A stretch of DNA of 64,000 bases from Actinostola sp. cb2023 (Eukaryota; Cnidaria; Anthozoa; Actiniaria; Actinostolidae), in contig JAUJYZ010000094.1 in assembly GCA_033675265.1 (NCBI GenBank), positions 62,001 to 126,000 of the forward strand, written 5' to 3'. Shown in pieces: positions 1-12,530 of the stretch; position 1 is the first letter of the stretch, and each line of letters starts with the position of its first letter. Made by a program: the position numbers and the translations under genes. A model generated the notes under the pieces. That model ran no database searches. It saw only the letters and a list, made by a program, of their open reading frames with translations, and was not told the DNA's origin.

Positions 1-90
1 GACTGGTGCATAAACACTAAAACCGTGCAACGTTTTGCACTAAATACAGTGTAGTACTACTTGAACAATAGTGTCTTGCCCATGCATGCA
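1..90. other. Unique sequence before the minisatellite
   Basis: No exon or RNA gene is visible in these first bases. The sequence contains degenerate fragments of the neighbouring 32-bp repeat (for example AATAGTGTCTTGCCCATGCA near 67). It is probably intronic or intergenic sequence at the array edge. Confidence 0.5.
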
Positions 91-2911
91 TATACAAAGC
101 ACTGTTACATGTAATAGTGTCTTGCCCATATACAAAGCACTGCTAATAGTGTCTTTCCCATATACAAAGCACTGCTAATAGTGTCTTGCCCATATACAAA
201 GCACTGCTAATAGTGTCTTCCCCATATACAAAGCACTGTTACATGTAATAGTGTCTTGCCCATATACAAAGCACTGCTAATAGTGACAGTCTTGCCCATA
301 TACAAAGCACTGCTAATAGTGTCTTTCCCATATACAAAGCACTGCTAATAGTGTCTTGCCCATATACAAAGCACTGCTAATAGTGTCTTTCCCATATACA
401 AAGCACTGCTAATAGTGTCTTGCCCATATACAAAGCACTGCTAATAGTGTCTTGCCCATATACAAAGCACTGCTAATAGTGTCTTGCCCATATACAAAGC
501 ACTGTTAATAGTGTCTTTCCCATATACAAAGCACTGCTAATAGTGTCTTGCCCATATACAAAGCACTGCTAATAGTGTCTTGCCCTTATACAAAGCACTG
601 CTAATATAGTGTCTTGCCCATATACAAAGCACTGCTAATAGTGTCTTGTCCATATACAAAGCACTGCTAATAGTGTCTTGCCCATATACAAAGCACTGCT
701 AATAGTGTCTTGCCCTTATACAAAGCACTGCTAATAGTGTCTTGCCCATATACAAAGCACTGCTAATAGTGTCTTGCCCGAATATACAATGCAATGCTAA
801 TAGTGTCTTGCCCATATACAAAGCACTGCTAATAGTGTCTTGCCCATATACAAAGCACTGCTAATAGTGTCTTGCCCATATACAAAGCACTGCTAATAGT
901 GTCTTGCCCTTATACAAAGCACTGCTAATAGTGTCTTGCCCATATACAAAGCACTGCTAATAGTGTCTTGCCCATATACAAAGCACTGCTAATAGTGTCT
1001 TGCCCATATACAAAGCACTGCTAATAGTGTCTTGCCCATATACAAAGAATAGTGTCTTGTCCATATACAAAGCACTGCTAATAGTGTCTTGCCCATATAC
1101 AAAGCACTGCTAATAGTGTCTTTCCCATATACAAAGCACTGCTAATAGTGTCTTGCCATACAAAGCACTGCTAATAGTGTCTTGCCCATATACAAAGCAC
1201 TGCTAATAGTGTCTTGCCCATATATACAAAGCACTGCTAATAGTGTCTTGCCCTTATACAAAGCACTGCTAATAGTGTCTTGCCCATATACAAAGCACTG
1301 CTAATAGTGTCTTGCCCATATACAATGCAATGCTAATAGTGTCTTGCCCATATACAAAGCACTGCTAATAGTGTCTTGCCCATATACAAAGCACTGCTAA
1401 TAGTGTCTTGCCCATATACAAAGCACTGCTAATAGTGTCTTGCCCTTATACAAAGCACTGCTAATAGTGTCTTGCCCATATACAAAGCACTGCTAATAGT
1501 GTCTTGCCCATATACAAAGCACTGCTAATAGTGTCTTGCCCATATACAAAGCACTGCTAATAGTGTCTTGCCCATATACAAAGCACTGCTAATAGTGTCT
1601 TGCCCATATACAAAGAATAGTGTCTTGTCCATATACAAAGCACTGCTAATAGTGTCTTGCCCATATACAAAGCACTGCTAATAGTGTCTTGCCCAAAGGC
1701 ATATACAAAGCACTGCTAATAGTGTCTTGCCCTTATACAAAGCACTGCTAATAGTGTCTTGCCCATATACAAAGCACTGCTAATAGTGTCTTACCCATAT
1801 ACAAAGCACTGCTAATAGTGTCTTGCCCATATACAAAGCACTGCAAATAGTGTCTTGCCCATATATACAAAGCACTGCTAATAGTGTCTTGCCCTTATAC
1901 AAAGCACTGCTAATAGTGTCTTGCCCATATACAAAGCACTGCTAATAGTGTCTTGCCCATATACAATGCAATGCTAATAGTGTCTTGCCCATATACAAAG
2001 CACTGCTAATAGTGTCTTGCCCATATACAAAGCACTGCTAATAGTGTCTTGCCCATATACAAAGCACTGCTAATAGTGTCTTGCCCATATATACAAAGCA
2101 CTGCTAATAGTGTCTTGCCCTTATACAAAGCACTGCTAATAGTGTCTTGCCCATATACAAAGCACTGCTAATAGTGTCTTGCCCATATACAATGCAATGC
2201 TAATAGTGTCTTGCCCATATACAAAGCACTGCTAATAGTGTCTTGCCCATATACAAAGCACTGCTAATAGTGTCTTGCCCATATACAAAGTACTGCTAAT
2301 AGTGTCTTGGCCTTATACAAAGCACTGCTAATAGTGTCTTGCCCATATACAAAGCACTGCTAATAGTGTCTTGCCCATATACAAAGCACTGCTAATAGTG
2401 TCTTGCCCATATACAAAGGACTGCTAATAGTGTCTTGCCCATATACAAAGCACTGCTAATAGTGTCTTGCCCATATACAAAGCACTGCTAATAGTGTCTT
2501 GCCCATATACAAAGCACTGCTAATAGTGTCTTGCCATATACAAAGAATAGTGTCTTGTCCATATACAAAGCACTGCTAATAGTGTCTTGCCCATATACAA
2601 AGCACTGCTAATAGTGTCTTGCCCAAAGGCATATACAAAGCACTGCTAATAGTGTCTTGCCCTTATACAAAGCACTGCTAATAGTGTCTTGCCCATATAC
2701 AAAGCACTGCTAATAGTATCTTACCCATATACAAAGCACTGCTAATAGTGTCTTGCCCATATACAAAGCACTGCTAATAGTGTCTTACCCATATACAAAG
2801 CACTGCTAATAGTGTCTTGCCCTTATACAAAGCACTGCTAATAGTGTCTTGCCCATATACAAAGCACTGCTAATAGTATACAAAGCACTGCTAATAGTGT
2901 CTTGCCCATAT
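91..2911. repeat. 32-bp minisatellite array, left part
   Basis: About 85-90 head-to-tail copies of a 32-bp unit whose core reads TATACAAAGCACTGCTAATA followed by GTGTCTTGCCCA. Variants recur in blocks: CCCTTATAC, TTTCCCATA, units shortened to CAAAGAATAGTG, and an insertion CCCAAAGGCATA near 1690 and again near 2630, about 940 bp apart. This shows a higher-order repeat spread by unequal exchange. Each unit is an imperfect palindrome (CAAAGCACT pairs with AGTGTCTTG around GCTAAT). There are no variable spacers, so it is not a CRISPR. The same array resumes at 12656, after an inserted element. Confidence 0.95.
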
Positions 2912-2937
2912 CACAGGAAACGGCACTATACAATACT

Positions 2938-4560
2938 GGCAGTGATTGATCAGTGTATTGCTCAGGTCTATCCAAAGTTATGTGGGATTGTATAGTTGGG
3001 TACAACTATTTAATCCTACATGATATTGATAAAGGGGTTAAATACTGCTATACAATACCACAGTGGTATTGTAAAGAGGATTGTATAGTATTGTCACATG
3101 GTATTGAATAGGTATTACATTTGTCTACTCAATACCATGTGGTATTGGTCAAGGTATTGGGTACATCAATTCAATCCCACTGTCATATTGCACAAGGTAT
3201 TGGATAAGACAAATCAATCCCATATTGAATTGTACAAGGTATTGGGTACATCAATTCAATCCCACTGTCATATTGCACAAGGTATTGGATAAGACAAATC
3301 AATCCCATATTGCATTGTACAAGGTATTGGGTACATCAATACAATCCCACTGTCATATTGCACAAGGTATTGGATAAGACAAATCAATCCCATATTGCAT
3401 TGTACAAGGTATTGGGTACATCAATTCAATCCCACTGTCATATTGTACAAGGTATTGGATAAGACAAATCAATCCCATATTGCATTGTACAAGGTATTGG
3501 GTACATCAATTCAATCCCACTGTCATATTGTACAGGTATTGGATAAGACAAATCAATCCCATATTGCATTGTACAAGGTATTGGGTACATCAATTCAATC
3601 CCACTGTCATATTGCACAAGGTATTGGTTAAGACAAATCAATCCCATATTGCATTGTACAAGGTATTGGGTACATCAATTCAATCCCACTGTCATATTGC
3701 ACAAGGTATTGGATAAGACAAATCAATCCCATATTGCATTGTACAAGGTATTGGGTACATCAATTCAATCCCACTGTCATATTGCACAAGGTATTGGATA
3801 AGACAAATCAATCCCATATTGCATTGTACAAGGTATTGGGTACATCAATTCAATCCCACTGTCATATTGTACAAGGTATTGGATAAGACAAATCAATCCC
3901 ATATTGCATTGTACAAGGTATTGGGTACATCAATTCAATCCCACTGTCATATTGTACAAGGTATTGGATAAGACAAATCAATCCCATTGTACAAGGTATT
4001 GGGTACATCAATTCAATCCCACTGTCATATTGCACAAGGTATTGGATAAGACAAATCAATCCCATATTGCATTGTACAAGGTATTGGGTACATCAATTCA
4101 ATCCCACTGTCATATTGCACAAGGTATTGGTTAAGACAAATCAATCCCATATTGCATTGTACAAGGTATTGGGTACATCAATTCAATCCCACTGTCATAT
4201 TGCACAAGGTATTGGATAAGACAAATCAATCCCATATTGCATTGTACAAGGTATTGGGTACATCAATTCAATCCCACTGTCATTTTGCACAAGGTATTGG
4301 ATAAGACAAATCAATCCCATATTGCATTGTACAAGGTATTGGGTACATCAATTCAATCCCACTGTCATATTGTACAAGGTATTGGATAAGACAAATCAAT
4401 CCCATATTGCATTGTACAAGGTATTGGGTACATCAATTCAATCCCACTGTCATATTGCACAAGGTATTGGATAAGACAAATCAATCCCATATTGCATTGT
4501 ACAAGGTATTGGGTACATCAATTCAATCCCACTGTCATATTGCACAAGGTATTGGGATAA
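2938..4560. repeat. 85-bp dimeric satellite (left internal array)
   Basis: From about 3145 to 4555 a unit of 85 bp repeats some 16 times. Successive GGTATTGGATAAGAC motifs fall at 3281, 3366 and 3451. Each unit is a dimer of a 42-bp half (GGTATTGGATAAGACAAATC) and a related 43-bp half (GGTATTGGGTACATCAATTC). The stretch 2938-3145 holds degenerate GTATTG/CAATAC motifs. Open frames across the array on both strands are by-products of the period and are not genes. Confidence 0.92.
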
Positions 4561-4739
4561 TAACAGTTAAACTCCCACCACTATATTATATATCATATAA
4601 GCTATACATATAAAGATACAGGCCATGAATACTATCAATATCAAATCCCACTTTGATACAATAATAAATGTTTTTATTTCAAGTCTTTCAAGGCTGCAGT
4701 TATCCTAGAAAATGTATTTTATGTAGTTTACACATATTA

Positions 4740-4878
4740 AAGTGATTGCAATAAACCTGTGAAATAGTTTGTAGACTTATCTAATAGACACTGGCAGACT
4801 TTATTTCCATTGTTTTCTTTTGTGACTATTACACACTTAACATCTAATTTTTATTTCACGGGTTTATTGCAATCACTC
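4740..4878. mobile_element. Small MITE-like inverted repeat
   Basis: AGTGATTGCAATAAACC at about 4740 returns as GGTTTATTGCAATCACT ending near 4878, with pairing extended by GTGAAATA / TATTTCAC. The short hairpin with a non-coding centre fits a miniature inverted-repeat element. No target duplication is clear. Confidence 0.55.
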
Positions 4879-5118
4879 TACATGTTCTGAGATTGTCAAT
4901 TAGTATCAATATAGTACATACATTGCACAACAAAGAAACTGCTACAACTACTAAAATTAAATATTATATTTCCTCTGCAAAGGGTCTCCACAGACTGGAT
5001 AAAAACTTGTTACTTTTTGGTGTGTAAAATACAATATGCTTAAAAAAGCATGAATTATTAATGAGGAAAATACAATAGAAATCATCACCGTGTCTTTATG
5101 TAATAGATACAATATGAG

Positions 5119-5150
5119 TGGCCGAACTGTATGGTAAATACCATACAGTT
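5119..5150. repeat. Perfect short palindrome
   Basis: CCGAACTGTATGG and its reverse complement flank TAAATA, giving a hairpin of 13 bp per arm. The function is unknown. The surrounding 4879-5655 holds no convincing gene; a second hairpin pairs TTTAAATACATTGTAG (about 5466) with CTACAATGTATTTAAA (about 5568). Confidence 0.6.
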
Positions 5151-5655
5151 CGGACGCGAATATTGTATCTGACTTATTGAATCCAACGATGTATAAGTGG
5201 ATGTTTTACTATAATTTGGATGATAGGAAACAGTTTGGCCGAGAAAATCCAAGTTAAAGTTGAATGCAAATGAGGACAATTCTGTATCCGATTTACAGAT
5301 GTCTGCTACGCTTATGATTTCTATTGTAATTTCCCTCGTTAATTACTCATGAATTCGATAAATCTGATATAGATTTGTCCTATGTGTGGATTTTTACATG
5401 TGACACCAAGGATGGTTATTGACAATAATTTGCCTATTCTGTGGAGGGCCTTAAATACATAAAATTTAAATACATTGTAGTGGCTTCATCTGCATTTGAA
5501 ATTTGTTTATTGAACCAAGCTTTCGGCCATCGCGGCCATCTTCAGGGTTATGAAAGTACACATTTCCTACAATGTATTTAAATTGATGCCTGCATACAAG
5601 GAAACCCTTAATACATAACATTCGTTTGCACTTGAAAACCAATTGCATGTAAATG

Positions 5656-5941
5656 TATACAGCTATTTCAAAAAAGGTTGGTGAAGGTCCATGTTGCATC
5701 TTGCATACCAAGCCCGAAATGCACTATGGGCGATGTGAATGGAGTCAGCGAAAGATCACAACAATGTGGACTCGGGGAATTTTCCCAAACTTTATCTTCG
5801 CTATATGGAGTCAGCATATTTTCTTCCGTATGTGCATGCTGACATTCTTTACATACAGTGATATGATCCACAATACATTTCGGGCTTGGTATGCAAGATG
5901 CAACATGAACCTTCACCAACCTTTTTTGAAATAGCTGTATA
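5656..5941. mobile_element. MITE with about 65-bp inverted repeats
   Basis: The left end TATACAGCTATTTCAAAAAA continues for about 65 bp and its reverse complement closes the element at 5941. Related ends occur near 18863 and 40969 and, more diverged, at 20048-20241, so this is a dispersed family. The TATA ends would fit TA target use by a Tc1/mariner-type transposase. Open frames on both strands across it come from its palindromic structure. Confidence 0.75.
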
Positions 5942-6716
5942 TGGCCAGTCATTGGATTAATTCACACAATGGCTTAAAATCATCCAAAAAAGTACAACAT
6001 CAAGGATGCAAACAAAAATTACTGAGCATGTAAAATGTCAATACTATTATGTTTTGCAGCATAATATAAATTCAATCTAATCAGCTATCAGAATCTTAAA
6101 TATCAAGATTATACTTCAGCATGATACAAGTGCTAGCTAAATGCAAACAGTACCGGTATTTAAATAAAGAAAATATTTTGACAGAAAAATACTTCATGTA
6201 CACAGATAAAAGCACCATACAAAAACTATTATCTCATTCATATACAAATCATGTGTTCCAGAGGTAACATGCGATATGACTCCAAGACAACAGCATATAT
6301 ACATTGTATCCTTATTCTCAGTGTACCTCCAAAGTAATTTTCAAATGTCTAAAATATGTATGAAATGATATTAAAAATGCTCTTTACATCATGCCAAAGT
6401 ACAACCATTTTGAAGTCTACAGAAGGTTATTTCTTCACTGTATTACAACACTATTATAAGTGAGCAGGTTCATAACTACTCAGCTGTTTCTACATGATGA
6501 TGAACTTCAGTAGGCCTGGTAGTGGTAAGCATCTAGTCTTGACTTTACTTGCACCAAACTCATAGAAAAGATAATATATTGTTAACCACTGATGATGTAA
6601 TCGTAAATTACGTTTCTATCTAACTTGGTCACCAAAAATAAACAACAAGAGTCAAGAGTGTCGACCAAACGAACAACAATACAGTTTTGGCGGGGAAATT
6701 ATCGTGATAGTGATAA
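5942..6716. other. No recognisable feature
   Basis: AT-rich sequence inside the 9.7-kb element. I see no long open frame, RNA gene or tandem repeat. Confidence 0.5.
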
Positions 6717-7730
6717 TGCACTTGTCATCGGCTTCCACCAGGGGGGGGACCCCGGGAAAATGTGGGGACTTTGCTTTGAATGCGTTGCAAAATTAGTGTA
6801 TTTCCCCATATTTGGGGAACGTTTCCTAGAAAATCTCCCTAAAAGTCCCCAGTACCTGGGGACAAACGGCTAAAGCTCTGGCCAAAAAAAATAAAACATC
6901 GGAAGAAGAAAAACACAACATGACAGAAATTTATTCTCGACAAAACAATTTACAAACACATGGCACAGAAATATTCATCCATCTGGTCAGCCATCTCAAC
7001 AGTAACATCAATACAAACACCATGGAACCACTCATCACACACGTCACTAATAATTTTTCTTTGTCTTAAAGACTTATAGGTTTTCTAGTCTTAGAAATAC
7101 AGTTTTAAAAAACCTTTGCCTTTGGCGAGATGATATTTTTGGTTCAGATAGTCGCTATACGCCGGTTCCCTCCGGTTAGATGGTCATGAATAAAGGATGG
7201 ATTATCGCCTCGAACCCTTTGTTTTCCCAATCAATGTCAAGAGAATATTAAGTTTCGCTACCTCACTATTGTAACTATGAGAAGATAGTTAATAGATGGC
7301 ATTCATAATTTGAACACTAAATTTCAAGGATTTTATGATCGTGAACCGTAATCTACTTTTCTGCAAACGATTCTGCAAACAATGCAACTCAGTCACACTA
7401 GTTTCCAGTTTACTAGCGGCGTGAACTGACACAGCTATCCCACATATCAATCGTCGTAAGCAGATCGCCAACACGGTTTGTATTTTTGTAAATTAAAATT
7501 GTTTTTTGTTTCCTTCTAATCTTACGTCTACAAAACAAAACTCTATATGGAAAACACCCTTTTACAAATAAGTCCCCTAATTTCTCCGGGGGGTTGAGAG
7601 ACCATAAACTTATCTACCACATTTCCCCCAGTACCGGGGCAAGAATCTCCAGCAAAGTCCCTCCATTTCCCCCACATTTCTCCAATACAGCCCGGGGTCC
7701 CCCCCCTCGTGGAAGCCGATGACAAGTGCA
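6717..7730. mobile_element. 1-kb inverted-repeat element with G-rich arms
   Basis: TGCACTTGTCATCGGCTTCC at 6717 matches the reverse complement of the sequence ending at 7730. The arms continue into G-rich, similar but diverged sequence (GGGGACCCCGGG). There is no transposase frame, so it looks like a non-autonomous DNA element. The small frames at 6625-6873 and 7543-7758 lie in the paired arms and are not supported as genes. Confidence 0.55.
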
Positions 7731-8720
7731 TAAGTCTTACATGTAGTTCAATTATCAAATAAACCTAAAACACATTCACAGAACGTTCCACAGAACACTT
7801 ATAAACATATATTCGAATACATTCAAATCAAATAGAAGAGATAATAAGCTTTATTAAAGTACTATAAAAGATTTGATAGCATTAAAACTCAGCTACCGTA
7901 GTGCGAAAACCGTAGTGCGTAGTGGATAAATTTACAAACTGTACTCACCCGGATTTCTTGTATTAAATTTGTGAAATATCCTTACCAAGACATTCTACAG
8001 TATTCTTGATAGTACTCCAGTAGATGGTTATACCTTTTAAGGATCTAAGAGCGCTAAAAAAGCTCTTCAAACAATATAACAACTAAGCTCACATGATGAC
8101 CGTTAAAATGGCGGGCTTTGAAAACAATAACGAAGCACAAAGGATCATGGGTTGGCACAGGCAGCCCAAACCATTTTCTATCCTATAAGATTTAAAAAAA
8201 ACTTTTAAAAGCCTCAGATCGCGCTGAAACCTCGCCAGAAGATTAATAAAAGTACAAGCCATTATACAAATACATGTTTATGCAATTTCAAAATAAACAT
8301 TTTATTTTTACATGTGCAAGATTCGATCGCACCCAGGTTCTCTCGGTTCCCTGCTTGACAGTACGTCAATCCGTTTGGTTTATAAAATGATCAAACATCA
8401 CTTCTAGGTCAACTTAAGGCTCATACATGACGGGTTCTTGAACCTAAAAATCATTTATATTTATTGAATAGAAGAATATTGGTTAAAATGCAATTGACTA
8501 TTTCTAATTGATTGTAACCATTTTAATTGGTTGTTTCAATTAGCTGCAAGCAGTTTTTTACGGCAGTGTGACCTAGCCTAAATGTCCGACTGGTAAGAGT
8601 GATAGCTACTCCAGGCCTGATGACAGTGACATTGAATCAATTAATACATCCAAAATCGTTGCCGACCAACAAACGACCAACTTTTGGGCCAACAATCGGT
8701 CAACAGTTTAGTCTCATCTG
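7731..8720. other. No recognisable gene
   Basis: AT-rich sequence. The stretch near 8320-8385 contains a motif on the minus strand vaguely like a tRNA T-arm, but no full tRNA fold can be drawn. Confidence 0.4.
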
Positions 8721-8878
8721 CAGGGGCGTAGGCCAGGATTGTCCATTGGGGGGGTCACACCATATCGTTCACCACCAAATCCCCCCCCCCCTCCCCTCCT
8801 CAAACATATAAATTTAAAGAGTAGACCCAGAGGAAGGGGGGACACAGGCACCCTGTGACCCCCCTGCCTACGCCCCTG
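8721..8878. mobile_element. hAT-like MITE
   Basis: The ends are CAGGGGCGTAGGC and GCCTACGCCCCTG, the terminal style common in hAT elements. ATCTG flanks both sides (8716-8720 and 8879-8883), a 5-bp duplication; typical hAT duplications are 8 bp, so the assignment is tentative. The interior has C-rich and G-rich runs and no coding capacity. Confidence 0.7.
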
Positions 8879-9189
8879 ATCTGGTACAAGATTGAAGCAC
8901 CTATCGGTCGAGTTGTTGACAACATAGCTGTCAGTGAACTGTCGTTCGGAGGTTAAAACCCACTCTGATTGGCTGTAAACTGTGCTTTATCAGAGAATGG
9001 AGCATGGTTTGCTGACGCTATTTTTCGAAAAGACCAACATTATGTTACTAAACGGAGCACGCCGTTGAAGCCGTTGAGTTAATAAAATATCATCCGCGGC
9101 CAGCCAATTGAAAGTAATTACTGAAATAACTGTCAAGTGATAATTTCTGTCGGAATGCATTTCATTCCCCCGATACACCTTGCTAATGA

Positions 9190-10390
9190 AGGTTTGAATG
9201 CCAATACCATGTCTAATCTACCGTCGGTGGTATTGTATTGACTATACAATGATACAGAAAGATTGCACAGGGTGTAGTATATGACTATTCAATACCATGT
9301 CTAATCTACCGTAGTATTGTATTGACTATACAATGATACAGAACTGAGGATTACACAGGGTGTGGTATATGACTATTCAATACCATGTTTAATCTACTGT
9401 AGTATTGTATTGACTATACAATGATACACAAGGATTACACAGGGTGTGGTATATGACTATTCAATACCATGTCTAATCTACTGTAGTATTGTATTGACTA
9501 TACAATGATACACAAGGATTACACAGGGTGTGGTATATGACTATTCAATACCATGTCTAATCTACTGTAGTATTGTATTGACTATACAATGATACACAAG
9601 GATTACACAGGGTGTGGTATATGACTATTCAATACCATGTCTAATCTACTGTAGTATTGTATTGACTATACAATGATACACAAGGATTACAGAGGGTGTG
9701 GTATATGACTATTCAATACCATGTCTAATCTACTGTAGTATTGTATTGACTATACAATGATACAGAACAGGAGGGGTTAGTGGTGTCTGTTCTGTGAAAT
9801 AACTGTTCTACCAGTACTTTCCTGGGAAACCTAAGATGAGTTTTGTATTTGACTACTTGTATATTATATGCAACAATTATAGGTTCCTGTGAAAAATATA
9901 TTCTATTAAAGTTAATAATTAGAACTATTATCCCATTAAAATATTAGGTTATGTGGATAGGAAATATTTCTGTACCTGGGAATTGTTTTATTTCATAAAA
10001 AGTACCTTATTTGAGTACCTTTTTTGTTTGTTTGTTTGGTTTTTGGTTAGGAAATATTCTCTCTCCTGGGAAAAATTTTTCTGATATTTTCTCTCCTGGG
10101 AATTTTTTTTCTGGGAAGACTTCTGGCTGGGTGAATAGAACAGATGTTATTGTCCCAGGGGACCACTAACCCCTCCTGACAGAAGGATTACACAGGGTGT
10201 GGTATATGACTATTCAATACCATGTCTAATCTACTGTAGTATTGTATTGACTATACAATGATACAGAAGGATTGCACAGGGTGTGGTATATGACTATTCA
10301 ATACCATGTCTAATCTACTGTAGTATTGTATTGACTATACAATGATACAGAAGGATTACACAGGGTGTGGTATATGACTATTCAATACCA
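9190..10390. repeat. 84-bp satellite (right internal array), interrupted
   Basis: Units of about 84-88 bp contain CAATACCATGTCTAATCTAC, then GTAGTATTGTATTGACTATA, then GATTACACAGGGTGTGG. There are about seven copies before 9767 and two or three after 10178, with a MITE between. Like the left array it is rich in GTATTG/CAATAC, so the two may descend from the same subterminal motif. 8879-9190 before it holds nothing recognisable. Confidence 0.88.
9768..10178. mobile_element. 411-bp MITE inside the 84-bp satellite
   Basis: The ends read CAGGAGGGGTTAGTGG and CCACTAACCCCTCCTG, flanked by direct repeats ACAGAA (9762-9767 and 10179-10184). Removing the element plus one repeat restores the satellite unit. 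The interior is non-coding with repeated TCTCCTGGGAA motifs. Confidence 0.8.
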
Positions 10391-10531
10391 TGTTCAATTT
10401 CATGTAGTTTTGAACAAGACTGTGCAATCCCAATGCAGTGTTGGACAGACACTTGAATACACTTATACAATACACATGACATTGCAGATTGCATTGCATA
10501 CAATAATACCAATACATATGCAATCCCATTA

Positions 10532-10702
10532 ACAAATCGCACATAGTTTTCCATTGTCTGTACTCTTATTGACAATGGATGACGCCATAAAATGTTCAAA
10601 ACTCAAGTGGAACCACGAGCGCAACTGCAAAGTTTTGAACATTTTATGGCGTCATCCATTGTCAATAAGAGTACAGACAATGGAAAACTATGTGCGATTT
10701 GT
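10532..10702. repeat. 74-bp-arm hairpin downstream of the recombinase gene
   Basis: An essentially perfect inverted repeat (10532-10605 with 10629-10702) has a spacer of about 23 bp. Each arm contains TGTACTCTTATT or its complement. The same 12 bases recur in direct orientation at 12519-12530, upstream of the recombinase gene. The hairpin may be part of the recombinase element's end or attachment structure. Confidence 0.75.
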
Positions 10703-10968
10703 TTTTTACAATAATAACCAAAGGAACGACAGGAAATTTGAGAGAGTTTTTCGGGGGAAAAGCATTGCGTGACAGTAGAAATTTTACAAAGCATTGTCTA
10801 TAACTTTTCTTGAATCTGATTGGTTTATTTTTCAACGTGCGAAAAGAACGGTTTTCATTGGTCATTTACAAAATATTCAAATCGAGTCAAGAATTTAGCT
10901 CGTTCAAACTCCAGTCAAAAGACAAAATACATTCTAAAGCTCTTTGTAGAAAAGTTAAAAAGGTGTTT

Positions 10969-12433
10969 TTAAGCCAACTTGCTGCTGTCTTGAGGCATAA
11001 TGAAAATGTTGGCATTTGTGACTGTGCAGTTATTGAAAAGTCCACTTGGGAACGCTACTGCATTAGAAGAACTCCACTGCATCGAGTGATTGACTGTGGA
11101 CATTGTGGTTGTGGCAGAACTTGTTGGAGCCTCGAGCTCGTTTAGTGTAGCTGTGTTTTTTCCAGCTAATGCAGCCGATAAGATGTTTGAACATCTCTTA
11201 AGTTGATGAGTCGTCGGCCTCGAGTTATAGCTGGCAATACTGCTCTCGTTGGAGTGCCCAGAAATACTCATAATGTGGCGGGATGGAACTTCAGCGTTAG
11301 ACCAGATGGTAATGGCCGTCGCTCGCACACAATGGTTGGTATACTTTCTGGACAGTGCAGCACCAATGGAGATTTCTTTCATCATTTTCTCAAGTGTATT
11401 TATCCCAAGCGGTTTGTTCTCGTACCAGATTTGCTGATCTTCGGTTGCATTTGGCTTTGGGCGCTGAAAGAATGCTTGTTGATCTGGGTTTAGCTTGTTG
11501 ATGTACTGCTGCAAACACCAATATGAATCACCAACTACACCGGTTGAGTAAAGGCGTGTTTGTTTTTCATGACTTGGTTTGTCTTTCATGCCTCCCTGGT
11601 GGTTTTTTGACTGTTCGTCGTGGGTCATTATTGCAAAGCTCTGCCCTTCGCTGTCCTTCAATAACTCAAAGCTGTCACTGCGAAGTTGTCGCTGGCCTTC
11701 GCATCCTCGACGGCACCAGTACAGCGTAACAACAAACCAAACTCGGCGAAGGAGACCAGCTGGATCACGGAAATTCATGAACGGACTCGTCCTGATCTTC
11801 TCTATGTCTTCAGCGTCAATTACTGGCTTGTGCTGGACATTTTCTTTACCCAGGCGTCGATTTAACTTGAGTTTGCACTCGAGCATTTTGTTTGAACGCT
11901 GGAATAGAGGATTTTTTGAGATCTTCAAGGACTTGTTGTTTCCTACGAAATGCCTTTCTACAGCATTCCTTATACCAAGAAAGGATGAACGACTGTATTC
12001 CTCGCCCTTCTTCGTCCTGGCTTCAGCATAGAAACGACGAAGAACTGTATCCAAATCAATGTTGTTCATTTCAAGCAGAGTGTGAGGGAGTCCGCGGTCA
12101 CGGCACCAATCTGTAGTTTGTAAACAATATTTTTGTTGTACTGAAGCAGTAGTAAAAGGTATTTTAAAGATGACGGTTTTGTACTTTTCATATATATTTA
12201 CCTTCAATAGTTTTGACAATCCATTTTGTATTTCTTTTGGTCCCTTTTGCTTCAGCGTCACAAACAATTTCATCTAATTGTTTGTCAGTGAGTGAAACGT
12301 ATCGCTCAGCTAAAGTGGGGTTTTCTAGTTTTTCCAACTCCTTCATTAGATCATCATCATTTACCCAGTCGGGAACAAGACAATCAAAGTCTTCGATATC
12401 AAAGTTTGGATTTTCTTCAACTGTTAAGCTCAT
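10969..12433 (-). CDS. Crypton-type tyrosine recombinase (DUF3504-like), one intron
   Basis: Two exons on the minus strand: 12433-12202 (first ATG at 12433) and 12140-10969, split by a 61-nt intron with GTAAAT donor and TTCAG acceptor. Splicing keeps the frame and gives about 467 residues. The C-terminal half has tyrosine-recombinase features: an Arg-rich segment after a hydrophobic strand (LLRRVWFVVTLYWCRRG), the box NHCVRATAIT (H-x-x-R), then SGHSNESS and the candidate nucleophile Tyr in SIASYNSRP. The GINTLEKMMKEIS and YTNHCVRAT style matches the DUF3504 domain of ZMYM2/QRICH1-like proteins and Crypton elements. The N-terminal exon, with LTDKQLDEIVCDAEAKGTKR, matches the N-terminal helical part of that family. 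All catalytic positions appear present and there is no internal stop, so it may be active. Its product would cut and rejoin DNA in the nucleus. Confidence 0.85.
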
Positions 12434-12518
12434 ATTTTTCAAAGAAAGTAAGGGAAAAGGCGAAATATTTTCAAAACATTTTGCGTTGTGTGACAAATCT
12501 CACGTCATTTTCATCGTA

Positions 12519-12530
12519 TGTACTCTTATT
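12519..12530. repeat. 12-bp direct repeat of a site at 10559-10570
   Basis: TGTACTCTTATT occurs here, at 10559-10570 in the same orientation, and inverted at 10664-10675, so copies bracket the recombinase gene. Short direct repeats at both ends are what a tyrosine-recombinase (Crypton) insertion would leave. This is my inference. Confidence 0.4.

Noticed and set aside
91..2911. CRISPR array
   Set aside because: Repeats are directly adjacent with no unique spacers, there are no cas genes, and the setting is eukaryotic.
3098..4613. Overlapping 64-78-residue frames with repeated HCTRYWVHQFNPT-type peptide
   Set aside because: They exist on both strands and follow the 85-bp satellite; different units fall in different frames. 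No start or context supports a protein.
8320..8385. tRNA gene or tRNA-derived SINE on the minus strand
   Set aside because: A GGTGCGATCGAATCT motif looks like a T-arm, but no acceptor stem or proper A box can be paired, and no tail or target duplication is seen.
10810..11729. Plus-strand frames of 60-111 residues
   Set aside because: Antisense shadows of the recombinase gene.
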